The notes under the pieces were generated by a model. The model was not told the origin of the DNA. It searched no databases and worked only from the letters and a program-made list of their open reading frames with translations. DNA of 64,000 nt from Limibacter armeniacum. GTDB lineage: Bacteria; Bacteroidota; Bacteroidia; Cytophagales; Flammeovirgaceae. The first letter of the stretch is position 1, and every line of letters starts with the position of its first letter. Both the position numbers and the translations under genes were made by a program. Location of the stretch: positions 148,503-212,502 of the forward strand of contig NZ_JBAJNO010000006.1 in assembly GCF_036880985.1 (NCBI RefSeq), read 5' to 3'. Positions 17,001 through 25,331 of the stretch are shown here, piece by piece.

Positions 17001-18977
17001 TTAAGGATTTAAATGGTAGGTAAGTGTAAGCTGATAGGTACGTGTCGGCATTGCTTTTCGGGCAATGGACTGGTAATGATAGCCGAATAGGTTATCAATC
17101 CGAGCTTCAGCTGTCAGGCGGTGCTGACGGATGTCAAACGTATAACCGGCAATCAGGTTGGATAGGTAATAGGGAGGAAGCCATGAACTGCCATCAGTCT
17201 GGATAAGCCGCTTGCCATATCCCAATTGTTCAAACCTGATGGTGGTTTTCTGGTAACGGAAACGCAAATATCCTTGAAAACTACCCACAGGAGTATAGAT
17301 AAGTTGTCTGCCAACGGATTCGTCCAGATCGGTATAGGGTAACTGGTTTTCTGACTTTACAAAAGAATAGGAGGCAAAGGCATCTAGTTTCCAGTTGGTC
17401 TTTTGGTAAGTAGCAGAAAGTACCTGCTCAATTCCTCTCGAATAAACCTGTCGCATATTGATGGGTTGCCACAGGTTGCCTGAGCTGCCTCTGGGTTGCC
17501 AAACAATCCAGTTGTCAATCAGTGAGGCAAATGCCGTAATCTCATATTTGTATTGCCAATGCTCATGGTTGTTGTTGTCATAACTGAGACCAGCTTCTGA
17601 CATCCAACCTTCTTCCGGAAGCAAGTCAGGGTTTCCGGCAGCTCCCCAGTAGCGGTCGTTAAGGGATGGTGCATGGAAGTTTCGGGATATATTTCCCTTT
17701 ACTGAAAGTGAGCGGTTTTCTTTTTCCCATATAAGGTAATCTGCTCCCAAGGAGGGCAAAAATGGTTTGGTCTCTCCGTCAATCCACTGCTGACGAAAAA
17801 GCAGACTCATGGATAACCTTGAGGAAGGAAGCCACTCCACACTGGTTGACAGGTCAACTGTTTCTTGTGCTCTGATGATTCGTTCTCCTGTGGCAAAGTC
17901 CAGATAATTGCCACTGTTGATCTTGTCCAAATTGAACCGTCCGCTGCCTTGTAAGTACCATTTTTCGGATAACTTGAACTTGGCTTTCCCCACGGATTGT
18001 AAGGTTTGGGCTTCGCTATCTGAGGTGAGCAGTTTGGGAGGATCATCATTATTGATCTCCTTTTCATAATTTCTGCTGTCGTTGATATAGGCAGTACGAA
18101 AACTCAGCTCCTTACTGGGGGCTTTCATCTGCCACTCCCCAAGTACCCGCAAGACATTATTGCCCAATGAGGCATATTCATTTTCCTTGTCCATGGAAGG
18201 GGGTAATGCCCTTTCATCTTCCTGATACCATACTTTTACACCGACTGTCTGTGATGAGGAAATCTTGGCTGTAAGTTCTTCCAGCAAACCGTATTGCCGC
18301 TGTTTTGAATGTTTATTGCTCCAGACAGGGTTGTCGGGCTGTAGCGGATTGACAAAGTCAAAACGGTTGGCAGCGTCTTTCAGGAAGACCTTGGTGGTAC
18401 TGTGTATTTTGGAATTACCAAGTGAAATACTGCCGTTGGTAATATAGTTATGAAGGCTATTGGCTGATTGGGAGAACATGGCATAGTACTTCTCTTCCCA
18501 AGCTACTCGGCTGTTCAATTGAATGGCACCACCTAGTCCGCCTGTTCCTTGTGAAAGGCTACTGGCACCGTAATTTACTTGTACTTCATCTGTGAAAGCA
18601 ACCGGAAACATGGATAAGTCCACTTGCCCCAGCATTGGGGAATTAAGGTTGATGTCGTTCCAGTAAAGTTGTGTGTGGCTGGCGCCAGTCCCTCTGAAAG
18701 AAGGAGTGGCTGTACCACCTGCACCATAATTCTTGACAAAGATGGGTGTTTTCAGCGTGAGCAATTCACCTAAAGTAGCAGTTAGGTTCTCTTGTAAAAT
18801 AGCTTTCTCGAGATAGGTATTCTTGAAGCTCACCCTTTCAGGTAGCCTTTCTGTAATCACAGTCACCTCCTGAAGTATTCGTACAGAATCTTTATCCTGA
18901 GCATTAGCAGATACTATGGTGACAGTAAAAAAGATGATGAAAAAGATAGGCAACAGCCTGTTCCTGTGTATGATCAT
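17001..18977 (-). CDS. btuB: BtuB-like TonB-dependent cobalamin receptor
   Basis: 658 residues, outer membrane. Signal peptide to about residue 26 (VSANAQ), TonB-box-like stretch EVTVITE near 37, plug domain at about 50-160 (SFRGTGASHTQLYWNDINLN, then VQVNYGASSLSQGTGGLGG), and a barrel of about 480 residues ending in a proline-tipped strand. There is no carboxypeptidase-D-like extension, unlike the siderophore receptor. Third gene of the B12 riboswitch operon, flanked by lipoproteins on both sides. Assignment as the cobalamin receptor rests on the riboswitch and BtuG-like neighbours. Confidence 0.85.
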   Translation of the reverse strand: MIIHRNRLLPIFFIIFFTVTIVSANAQDKDSVRILQEVTVITERLPERVSFKNTYLEKAILQENLTATLGELLTLKTPIFVKNYGAGGTATPSFRGTGASHTQLYWNDINLNSPMLGQVDLSMFPVAFTDEVQVNYGASSLSQGTGGLGGAIQLNSRVAWEEKYYAMFSQSANSLHNYITNGSISLGNSKIHSTTKVFLKDAANRFDFVNPLQPDNPVWSNKHSKQRQYGLLEELTAKISSSQTVGVKVWYQEDERALPPSMDKENEYASLGNNVLRVLGEWQMKAPSKELSFRTAYINDSRNYEKEINNDDPPKLLTSDSEAQTLQSVGKAKFKLSEKWYLQGSGRFNLDKINSGNYLDFATGERIIRAQETVDLSTSVEWLPSSRLSMSLLFRQQWIDGETKPFLPSLGADYLIWEKENRSLSVKGNISRNFHAPSLNDRYWGAAGNPDLLPEEGWMSEAGLSYDNNNHEHWQYKYEITAFASLIDNWIVWQPRGSSGNLWQPINMRQVYSRGIEQVLSATYQKTNWKLDAFASYSFVKSENQLPYTDLDESVGRQLIYTPVGSFQGYLRFRYQKTTIRFEQLGYGKRLIQTDGSSWLPPYYLSNLIAGYTFDIRQHRLTAEARIDNLFGYHYQSIARKAMPTRTYQLTLTYHLNP

Positions 18978-18990
18978 ATTTGAGGAAAAC

Positions 18991-19035
18991 CTTCCGGCTG
19001 GTGAAGTACAGGGGGAGCTTCACCAGACCTGGAAG
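18991..19035 (-). promoter_or_regulatory. Intercistronic hairpin before btuB
   Basis: Long imperfect stem: CTTCCGGCTGGTGAAG (18991-19006) pairs with CTTCACCAGACCTGGAAG (19018-19035) around an 11-nt G-rich loop. It sits between the PKD lipoprotein gene and btuB and lacks a T-run. It may protect or process the mRNA. Confidence 0.55.
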
Positions 19036-19055
19036 GTAAGTTTGAGATGTAAAAA

Positions 19056-20189
19056 TTATGGTTGTATCATCTGGTAGTCAAATGCACCACGAACCTCGGT
19101 TGAAATCTCGTTTAGCCATCCGGCTACCTGAAAGACACCTGTTTGTACTTTTATAAAGTCAATACCTTCCAATGTGACAGCATTGCCGTCCTGATCTACA
19201 GCATTGTCAATGTCAAAAAGGTTTGCCTTTAAAGTAGCATCATGATCTGTACCACCATAGTTTTCAGCATATCCCCAAGCAAAACGATCCTCGTAGTTAA
19301 TCCACATTTGACCCTCAGGTGCTGCTGAATTATAATGTGAGTCAGGCAATTTGACACCAGAGAAAGTAACTTCTTCCTTGGAGTCATCCCACCACCAAGA
19401 ACCTCCTGGCCAACCTGGCACCAGCTCTCCACTGTTTCCTTGGTTGTCTGTCCAGGTTACATTGGCACCTTCCTCTGGCTTGTAGTAAGTTACTTCATAA
19501 TCCCTGATCGTTTCCTCATGGTCAAATTCGCTACCCTTGAGTTCAATCCACTCACTGTCATTTGGTAAGCCATCACCATTCAGGTCTTTCATAACATAAA
19601 CTACAGCAGGCTCTGAACCAGCACCAGGCTGTGTGTAAACGCCGAAGTCATACCCTTCCTGATTAGTGATGGTATGGTCAAATCCGGCTGTGATATAACC
19701 ACCCCATCCGCCTAGAAGTGCATATGCTACTGTGTCTCCAATAAAGTTGCTGCCATCAGCTCCCAAAGCATAGGAATTGGCGTGTTGGCCTGGTGCATAT
19801 TGGTAATCGAATACCTGCGTGATAAAGGCAGAACTGTTGTCAGTGACTGGTCTGTCGTCAGCAGGTAATACTGTAAGACTGAATGCACGTTGGTCTTTTC
19901 CCGTTGTGGTCGTCAGCTGTAGGGTAACCTGATAGGTCACCAGTTGGTTAGGTGTAAAAATAAAGGTAGCTGATTGGCTATATTCTTCACCATCTACCAA
20001 CCACAGGTAATCTGCATTTTCCCCGTTTTCCACCTCAACGCTGAGGGTAAATTCCTCATTAATTTTAATGGAATACCCTTCTTCAGGAATCTCAGAGATG
20101 ATTTTGGGAAGCAGTATTTCTTCGTCTGATGAACAGCCTATAAATACTGTACTTACCAATACCAGTATATAGCATATATATTTCTTCAT
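19056..20189 (-). CDS. PKD-domain surface lipoprotein of the B12 operon
   Basis: 377 residues. Lipobox VFIGC near residue 19. A PKD/Ig-like domain covers about 30-115 (ADYLWLVDGEEYSQSATFIF). The rest (about 118-377) is a beta-rich domain common in Bacteroidota B12 and metal-chelate loci but without an assigned function here; it is rich in Gly, Trp and Asp (LLGGWGGYITAGFDHTI, GGSWWWDDSKEEV, LNGDGLPNDSEW, the last possibly Ca-binding). Second gene after the cobalamin riboswitch, 27 bases from the first. It may bind B12 at the surface in the manner of BtuH, but no direct evidence is visible. Confidence 0.6.
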   Translation of the reverse strand: MKKYICYILVLVSTVFIGCSSDEEILLPKIISEIPEEGYSIKINEEFTLSVEVENGENADYLWLVDGEEYSQSATFIFTPNQLVTYQVTLQLTTTTGKDQRAFSLTVLPADDRPVTDNSSAFITQVFDYQYAPGQHANSYALGADGSNFIGDTVAYALLGGWGGYITAGFDHTITNQEGYDFGVYTQPGAGSEPAVVYVMKDLNGDGLPNDSEWIELKGSEFDHEETIRDYEVTYYKPEEGANVTWTDNQGNSGELVPGWPGGSWWWDDSKEEVTFSGVKLPDSHYNSAAPEGQMWINYEDRFAWGYAENYGGTDHDATLKANLFDIDNAVDQDGNAVTLEGIDFIKVQTGVFQVAGWLNEISTEVRGAFDYQMIQP

Positions 20190-20216
20190 GATTTCAGTTT
20201 TTGGAAGTGAATTTGA

Positions 20217-21794
20217 TTATTCTGAGAATAGTACCATGGCAGGGAAGCTGCCTACACCTGTCAGTTTTTGCTTCTGATTACCAGTACTTCCATCAATAAT
20301 GAAAAGTGCATTGATCAGGTAGTCCATTCCATACCCTTTGATTCCCATGATATAGATATCATTGGATACAGGGTCTACATTCGGTTCTCCATAGATGATC
20401 CCTGTTTCTTCATCACTCCATGTTGAAAGGTCTGAGAACAGGCTTACGGTAGGGGTAGTCGTACTAAGGTCAACTAGGTAAATCTGCTTTTTTCCACTAG
20501 GTCTTACGAATACATTTTCTGTCGTGTGACTAGGCATAATGTTGGATGATCCTGTCCATCCGGCATTAAGGTTTACGCCTTCAGGCATCTCAATTTCCTT
20601 CAATGTTGTATAATCTGAGGAGGCAACTTTTAGCAAGGTGGAAGGAGTTCCACTTTGAGCAACCCAAAGGTTACCGTCTGTAGCTTCAGCAAATCCGCCA
20701 ATGCTGCTGCCGAACGTTTCGGTATGGATCAGTTGATCAGTTGTGATATCCACTACATACAGGTTGCTGCCTGAGTAAGTGAAAAGCTTGTTGCCAATCA
20801 CGATCGGTTGTGCCTTGGCAGCACCAACGCCACTGATATTGGTGACAGACTTAGCACTGAAGTCAATGATGGAGATGCCGTTGTTGTCGCGGACATAACC
20901 TTTTGTGGTACTGACCATTGCCAGATGGGTTGGCCAGCTCAATGAAACATCACTGGTGGTGATGGAGTCAACAGCCACCAAGGTTTCTTTATCGGCTACG
21001 ATGATATAGTTGGGACCATTCTGGGAAATGAAATACACATAGTCACCAAAGTAGGATGCCGACTGGGTGACATTGCTAAGGGTTTTGCCTGGGTTCAGAG
21101 ATGCATAAGCGTTGGTGAAAAGCGTGTTGCCACCTCTTTGAAGGAAGGACACACTTCCCATTTCATTACTCATGTTACCTTCATTGACAATCAGGGCTCC
21201 ACCTAGAAGAGGAGCGACCTCAACTTGTTGTGTCAGTACGGAAGCGTAGTCAGTACCCTGTGCTGTAAAAGTGATCTGCTGTAATCCAACATCTCTGAGT
21301 ACGTACTTGAATGTGAGTGAGTCACTTAAAACCTCATCGTGGACTACCCATTTAAAGCTGGTAAGGGCAGGATTCTCAATATTGGCGAATAGTGAGATAG
21401 TATCTCCTACCAGGTAGAACTCATTTTCTGACATACCATTGATCTGTACACCACTGTTGACTTGCAGCGTTACAACATCACTGATGGAACCACTTTCATT
21501 GATGGCATTGAATGCGATATTGTATTCACCTTCTGCCGTAAACGAATAGGTAAAAGAAATGTCTGTGGACAATTCTTCACCATTAATTTCCCAAGTGTAT
21601 GATTGTGCATCTTGTGCATCGCCAACAAAGGTAACCTCTTCGCCAACAAAGAATGCCCCATTGGTTTCGGGTGATAGAATCTGTACTGAAGATGGAGGAA
21701 TAGGATCGTCCTTGTCATCACATCCTGAAAATGTAATACCTAGCAGAAGTAGCCAGGAGAACCATAGCATTGAGTGCTGTCTCAATAATTTCAT
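20217..21794 (-). CDS. PKD plus BtuG-like propeller lipoprotein, first gene of B12 operon
   Basis: 525 residues. Lipobox ITFSGC near residue 25. Two PKD/Ig-like domains follow (about 35-112 and 114-192). The C-terminal ~330 residues form a DUF5074/YncE-like propeller opening with GALIVNEGNMSNEMGSVSFL, which matches the opening of the shorter BtuG-like protein in the same operon (VVNEGNFDWGYGTVT). So the operon carries two propellers, one raised on PKD spacers. Likely a surface cobalamin-binding protein; which of the two works with BtuB cannot be told. Confidence 0.75.
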   Translation of the reverse strand: MKLLRQHSMLWFSWLLLLGITFSGCDDKDDPIPPSSVQILSPETNGAFFVGEEVTFVGDAQDAQSYTWEINGEELSTDISFTYSFTAEGEYNIAFNAINESGSISDVVTLQVNSGVQINGMSENEFYLVGDTISLFANIENPALTSFKWVVHDEVLSDSLTFKYVLRDVGLQQITFTAQGTDYASVLTQQVEVAPLLGGALIVNEGNMSNEMGSVSFLQRGGNTLFTNAYASLNPGKTLSNVTQSASYFGDYVYFISQNGPNYIIVADKETLVAVDSITTSDVSLSWPTHLAMVSTTKGYVRDNNGISIIDFSAKSVTNISGVGAAKAQPIVIGNKLFTYSGSNLYVVDITTDQLIHTETFGSSIGGFAEATDGNLWVAQSGTPSTLLKVASSDYTTLKEIEMPEGVNLNAGWTGSSNIMPSHTTENVFVRPSGKKQIYLVDLSTTTPTVSLFSDLSTWSDEETGIIYGEPNVDPVSNDIYIMGIKGYGMDYLINALFIIDGSTGNQKQKLTGVGSFPAMVLFSE

Positions 21795-21890
21795 TTACAA
21801 TAAATTTTTGTGTGAAAAAAGAGACAAAAGCTTTGGCAAAAGGGGGATATTGAAGGCTCCACAAAAAGTGAGAATTATGCACGTATAGCA

Positions 21891-21954
21891 AGTAAGGTAA
21901 TGCATACCTGAGCTATCATGTAATTCTGCAAAAGTATTGTGGTAGCATTACCTT
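21891..21954 (-). promoter_or_regulatory. Inverted repeat between riboswitch and first B12 gene
   Basis: AAGGTAATGC (21894-21903) and GCATTACCTT (21945-21954) are exact inverted copies, extendable by three pairs with one bulge, enclosing about 41 nt. Lies in the leader between the aptamer and the first start codon, where an expression platform would be expected. Confidence 0.55.
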
Positions 21955-21982
21955 AACTCCCGAAGGCAAGCATTTGTCGAAT

Positions 21983-22150
21983 GTCGAATGGCAGGTCTTC
22001 TGACTTACTTCATGCTTGCGGCCTTCTCATCTTCCGAAGAAAACAATGGCAAAAAAGCGCAAACACTGTAGAAGCTTACAGCTGCGGGGACAGTCCCGGT
22101 CTTTCACCGGATTCCCTATTAAATCCTTGCGGATACCAATTCGGGCACAA
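21983..22150 (-). promoter_or_regulatory. Cobalamin (adenosylcobalamin-type) riboswitch
   Basis: Reading the minus strand, the conserved cobalamin-aptamer core is present in order: GGGAATCCGGTGAAAGACCG, then GGGACTGTCCCCGCAGCTGT, then a variable region, then GTCAGAAGACCTGCCATT (the conserved 3' element) at about 21985-22005. It lies about 190 bases upstream of the first lipoprotein gene on the same strand and precedes four genes of B12 uptake. Cobalamin is expected to switch the operon off. Boundaries are approximate. Confidence 0.93.
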
Positions 22151-22255
22151 ATATAGAACTCAGTTTGGTTTATTCTTTTTTATGGAAGGTGATTTTCATC
22201 AGAGTAGCAAAAAAAGTGTGACTCAAAACTCAGTTCTTCTTAATAGGTCACAACT

Positions 22256-22289
22256 GAAAAAAGCTTCCGGAAAACGAATTCCAGAAGCT
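22256..22289 (-). terminator. Terminator of the nitrate porin gene
   Basis: On the minus strand AGCTTC-x-GGAA type arms (22279-22289 with 22262-22272) form a 10-bp stem with one mismatch and a short loop, followed by a T5 run. It separates the nitrate transport genes from the riboswitch downstream. Confidence 0.7.
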
Positions 22290-22313
22290 CAAGGAGTTGG
22301 TTGAATGATTCCT

Positions 22314-23699
22314 TTATAAAAACTTTGGTGTAAAATTGATCATGACCCAAGTCCAGTTTTGCATGCCTTTGATGTTTGCATACTTTCCTGTATCTGTATT
22401 GAATTGTCCTTTTACCTGTTGCATGGAAGTTGTACCAAACATCTGGGAGTAACCCGCTTTGAATGTGATGTTTTCTGCTAGCTTTTTGACAAATACCAAA
22501 TCCAGTTCCGTACCTAGATAACTGCCAAGTGTCGCTTCAGGGTCAGCAGATGACAGGTCATATACATCTGTTGGGGAGCTAAAGGCGTGTAGGTGTGCCA
22601 GCAAATTACTGCTTTCGCCTACCTTGAAAGTGGTTTTCAGGTAAATATCCACCAGTCCACCACTTTTGTTGTTACCTCCACCGTTGTGTCCGGAGCCTAC
22701 ATAGAAGTAATCCATAAAGCCATAAAACTTGTGGTTGGTACCATAGAGTGGTGCCCAGCCTTCCGTAACATCAGTTGTGCCCTTATCATCACCACTGATA
22801 TAATCCACTCCCAAAAGCGGTTTTCCTTTTAAACCTGTATGCTGTAAGCTAAGGCTTAACATATAGGCAGACAACTTGTTGTCTTCAAGTTCAGGATTGG
22901 TAGCTGACAGTTTTTGTGTACCGGTAGAATAGTATAGCTGACCACTAAGGTTGAGTTTGTCCAGTTTGTAATTTGGTGAAATACCAAAATGATATAACGG
23001 GTAAGGATGACCTTCAGTTGGTTGCATAAAATCCACCAACCCCATAAACGAGATATTGGCTGTTCCGAACATCTTCTTGACATAACCCATCACTTGTGCC
23101 TTTGGAAGTGGCAACCCAAAACCAGTGTAGGTGTTGGCGCCAGCATATGCACCAGAATTGTAGAAGTTTCCAGTATTCTTGGCTGGCTCAGGACTGGAGG
23201 AGTCTGTCAAGCCATTCTGGTTGAAAGTACCCATCAGCTGGAACTCGTTTCCGATTGAATCCTTGTACAGGTACCTTACTGCATCAAAGGCTCTTGCCTG
23301 AGCAGCCCAGTCAAGCGTTCCGAAGAATCGGTGACCGTCGATAGCTACTTCCTGTCTACCGATACGGAAGGTGGAGTTTTTGGAAGGCTTATATTCACCA
23401 TACGCCTCGTGTATGCTCAATAGGTTGTCTGCCTTGTTGATCTGTCCTGTTTCTCCCCAGATTCTCACATCCTGTACTGACAGTTTGAATCCTAATTTAC
23501 TTTGGGAATAACCAGCAGTAATACGCGCTCTATGCTCTACAAAGGCCGCTACTTCTGTGTCAGTCAGGATGGGTGCTTTGAATCCGTTTCTAACCTCAGC
23601 TCTGGGACGGTATTGTCCTTCCAATGTAAACTGTGCATTGGCATAAAGAGTACAGCATAAGCAACATATCGTCAGGGTAAATTTTTTCAATAGGTTCAT
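22314..23699 (-). CDS. Outer-membrane porin (alginate-export type), nitrate locus
   Basis: About 461 residues from the ATG giving MNLLKKFTLT; an in-frame extension of 23 residues upstream lacks a signal sequence and is rejected. Signal peptide ends at about YANAQ. The mature protein is a beta-barrel of the Alginate_exp/porin type (FTLEGQYRPRAEVRNGF at the start, IGRQEVAIDGHRFFGTLDW inside, aromatic C terminus). It follows the NarK-type transporter in the same direction after a hairpin, so it probably provides the outer-membrane path for nitrate or nitrite. Specificity is inferred from context. Confidence 0.75.
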   Translation of the reverse strand: MNLLKKFTLTICCLCCTLYANAQFTLEGQYRPRAEVRNGFKAPILTDTEVAAFVEHRARITAGYSQSKLGFKLSVQDVRIWGETGQINKADNLLSIHEAYGEYKPSKNSTFRIGRQEVAIDGHRFFGTLDWAAQARAFDAVRYLYKDSIGNEFQLMGTFNQNGLTDSSSPEPAKNTGNFYNSGAYAGANTYTGFGLPLPKAQVMGYVKKMFGTANISFMGLVDFMQPTEGHPYPLYHFGISPNYKLDKLNLSGQLYYSTGTQKLSATNPELEDNKLSAYMLSLSLQHTGLKGKPLLGVDYISGDDKGTTDVTEGWAPLYGTNHKFYGFMDYFYVGSGHNGGGNNKSGGLVDIYLKTTFKVGESSNLLAHLHAFSSPTDVYDLSSADPEATLGSYLGTELDLVFVKKLAENITFKAGYSQMFGTTSMQQVKGQFNTDTGKYANIKGMQNWTWVMINFTPKFL

Positions 23700-23742
23700 G
23701 AGTTTATAGCAATTATTTACTGTAATGGTTTGAAGAGTGAAA

Positions 23743-23768
23743 GTGGAGCGGTCAAGCAACAGCTCCAC
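23743..23768 (-). promoter_or_regulatory. Intercistronic hairpin between narK and porin gene
   Basis: Perfect 7-bp stem GTGGAGC/GCTCCAC with a 12-nt loop. No T-run follows, so partial read-through into the porin gene is possible. Confidence 0.5.
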
Positions 23769-23783
23769 ATCTATAATATTGGG

Positions 23784-25166
23784 TTATGCAACAAGTGAAG
23801 CTTCTTTTGCTTTGAGTTCGGCTTCCAAAGCTTCCAGTCTTTCCTGTTCAGCTACGGCAGCTTTTTCATCCTCATCTGAGAATTTCACGCCTAAACCAAG
23901 GAACCCGATAGCTGCCACAACCACCCCGAAGTAGAGGAAGCAATCCTCCAATGGCGAGCCACTTCTCAAAAGGAATTGTGCATACATGACAGCACCAACA
24001 TTGCCCCCTGCACCTACGATACCTGCTACAGCTCCCAGTGCTTTTTTATTGATAAATGGTACTACAGAGTAGGTAGCGCCTTCAGCCATTTGAACAAACA
24101 GTGAGAAAACAATCATAGTGGCAATGGCAACACCCAATATGTCCATTTGAGAGAAGATGGTTAGGGCAATACCTTCAATTACCATCACTATAACCAGCCA
24201 CTTTACTCTACCGGCAAGACCTCCAGTTTTGGAGAATCGGTCACCTAGCCAGCCTCCCATAGATCTTGCGAACAGGTTCATCAGGCCGAACAGTGCCGCG
24301 ACCATTCCGGCCGTAGTTTCATTGAGCAGAAATTTGGTTTGGTAATAAGTTGCGGCTCTGCCATTGACAAACAGTTCCATCCCGAAACAACCCGCATAGA
24401 TAGCAAACAGGATCCATACTCGACGGTCTTTCATGGCTTCGATAAAGGTATTGGTAGGCTTTTCTTCTGAGTTTGTTGACTCATCCGCTTTTTGGTCTTC
24501 CATATTTCCTTTTGGAGTGTCAGTAGTGTATTTCCAGTACAGGAAAGCAACTACCAGCATGATCAGGGCAGGTACAAACATGGCAGGTCTCCATTTCGAA
24601 AGTTCAGACTCTGCAAAACCCAATGCCAGCATTCCTGAAGCGATCAGTGGCATTAAAGCTTGTGTAACACCACCACCAAGATTACCCCAACCTGCGGTAG
24701 TGGCATTGGCAATACCCACTACATTAGGAGCAAACATGACAGAAGTATGGTACTGGGTAATCACGAAAGAGGCACCAATTACACCAATGGCCATCCTGGA
24801 GAGCAAGTAGGTTTCCCAAGTTGTGGCAAAGGAGGAGGATATTACGGCGAAAGCACCGAATATCAGTAAGTAGACATAACTTTTTCTAGGGCCAAACTTG
24901 TCACACATGCTGCCTATAAAAAGGCGGGCAAAGATGGTGACCCCAACGGAGGCGATAAAGGCAGTGATCTTCTGCGCTTTAGTGAGGTCAAGGTCAGGCC
25001 CAATGGTTGAGTTCATCAATGGGGCATGGGCAAACCAACCAAAGAAACATAGGAAGAATGCGAGCCAGCTCAGGTGAAATGTTCTCATCTGAACTGATTT
25101 GAAATCCAGCAAATTAATGCGGGTTGCTTTTTCAAGGTTTGGAGTGGATGTACGCATATCATTCAT
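23784..25166 (-). CDS. narK: NarK/NasA-type nitrate/nitrite MFS transporter
   Basis: 460 residues, about 12 membrane helices, inner membrane. Both nitrate-signature Gly-rich motifs are present: AGWGNLGGGVTQALMPLI in the first half and GIVGAGGNVGAVMYAQ in the second. A charged loop (KADESTNSEEKP) separates the halves. The N terminus is cytoplasmic. A promoter element with TACGTA lies about 33 bases upstream of the start, like those of nirB. Transports nitrate in and/or nitrite out; direction not decidable. Fits the assimilatory nirBD/nas genes nearby. Confidence 0.92.
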   Translation of the reverse strand: MNDMRTSTPNLEKATRINLLDFKSVQMRTFHLSWLAFFLCFFGWFAHAPLMNSTIGPDLDLTKAQKITAFIASVGVTIFARLFIGSMCDKFGPRKSYVYLLIFGAFAVISSSFATTWETYLLSRMAIGVIGASFVITQYHTSVMFAPNVVGIANATTAGWGNLGGGVTQALMPLIASGMLALGFAESELSKWRPAMFVPALIMLVVAFLYWKYTTDTPKGNMEDQKADESTNSEEKPTNTFIEAMKDRRVWILFAIYAGCFGMELFVNGRAATYYQTKFLLNETTAGMVAALFGLMNLFARSMGGWLGDRFSKTGGLAGRVKWLVIVMVIEGIALTIFSQMDILGVAIATMIVFSLFVQMAEGATYSVVPFINKKALGAVAGIVGAGGNVGAVMYAQFLLRSGSPLEDCFLYFGVVVAAIGFLGLGVKFSDEDEKAAVAEQERLEALEAELKAKEASLVA

Positions 25167-25186
25167 TATTTAGTGTGAATACATTA

Positions 25187-25204
25187 ATTAAGTATTTATA
25201 CGTA
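25187..25204. promoter_or_regulatory. TACGTA-type element upstream of narK
   Basis: ATTAAGTATTTATACGTA; 15 of 18 bases match ATTAAGTATAATTACGTA at 26883-26900 upstream of nirB. Candidate regulator site of the nitrate cluster. Confidence 0.5.
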
Positions 25205-25270
25205 CAATTTATTACCTCTCAGAAATGAAAACTATGCGGGTTTACAGGGTTCAATAAGTTTTTAAACATA

Positions 25271-25298
25271 AAAAAACCTGCGTTATAGCAGGTTTTTT
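25271..25298 (-). terminator. Terminator of the cobA-fnr unit
   Basis: Perfect 11-bp stem (AAAAAACCTGC with GCAGGTTTTTT) and a 6-nt loop, with T-runs usable on either strand. It lies 33 bases past the FNR-type gene stop and upstream of the narK promoter. Confidence 0.88.
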
Positions 25299-25331
25299 AA
25301 GCAAGGTACTGTAAGACAGTGTTTTGGTTGG

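Noticed and set aside
21981..22304. Plus-strand 107-codon open frame
   Set aside because: It is antisense to the cobalamin riboswitch, which fully explains the sequence.
23700..23768. N-terminal extension of the porin by 23 codons
   Set aside because: It would precede the signal peptide and run through the hairpin; the internal ATG gives a normal signal sequence.
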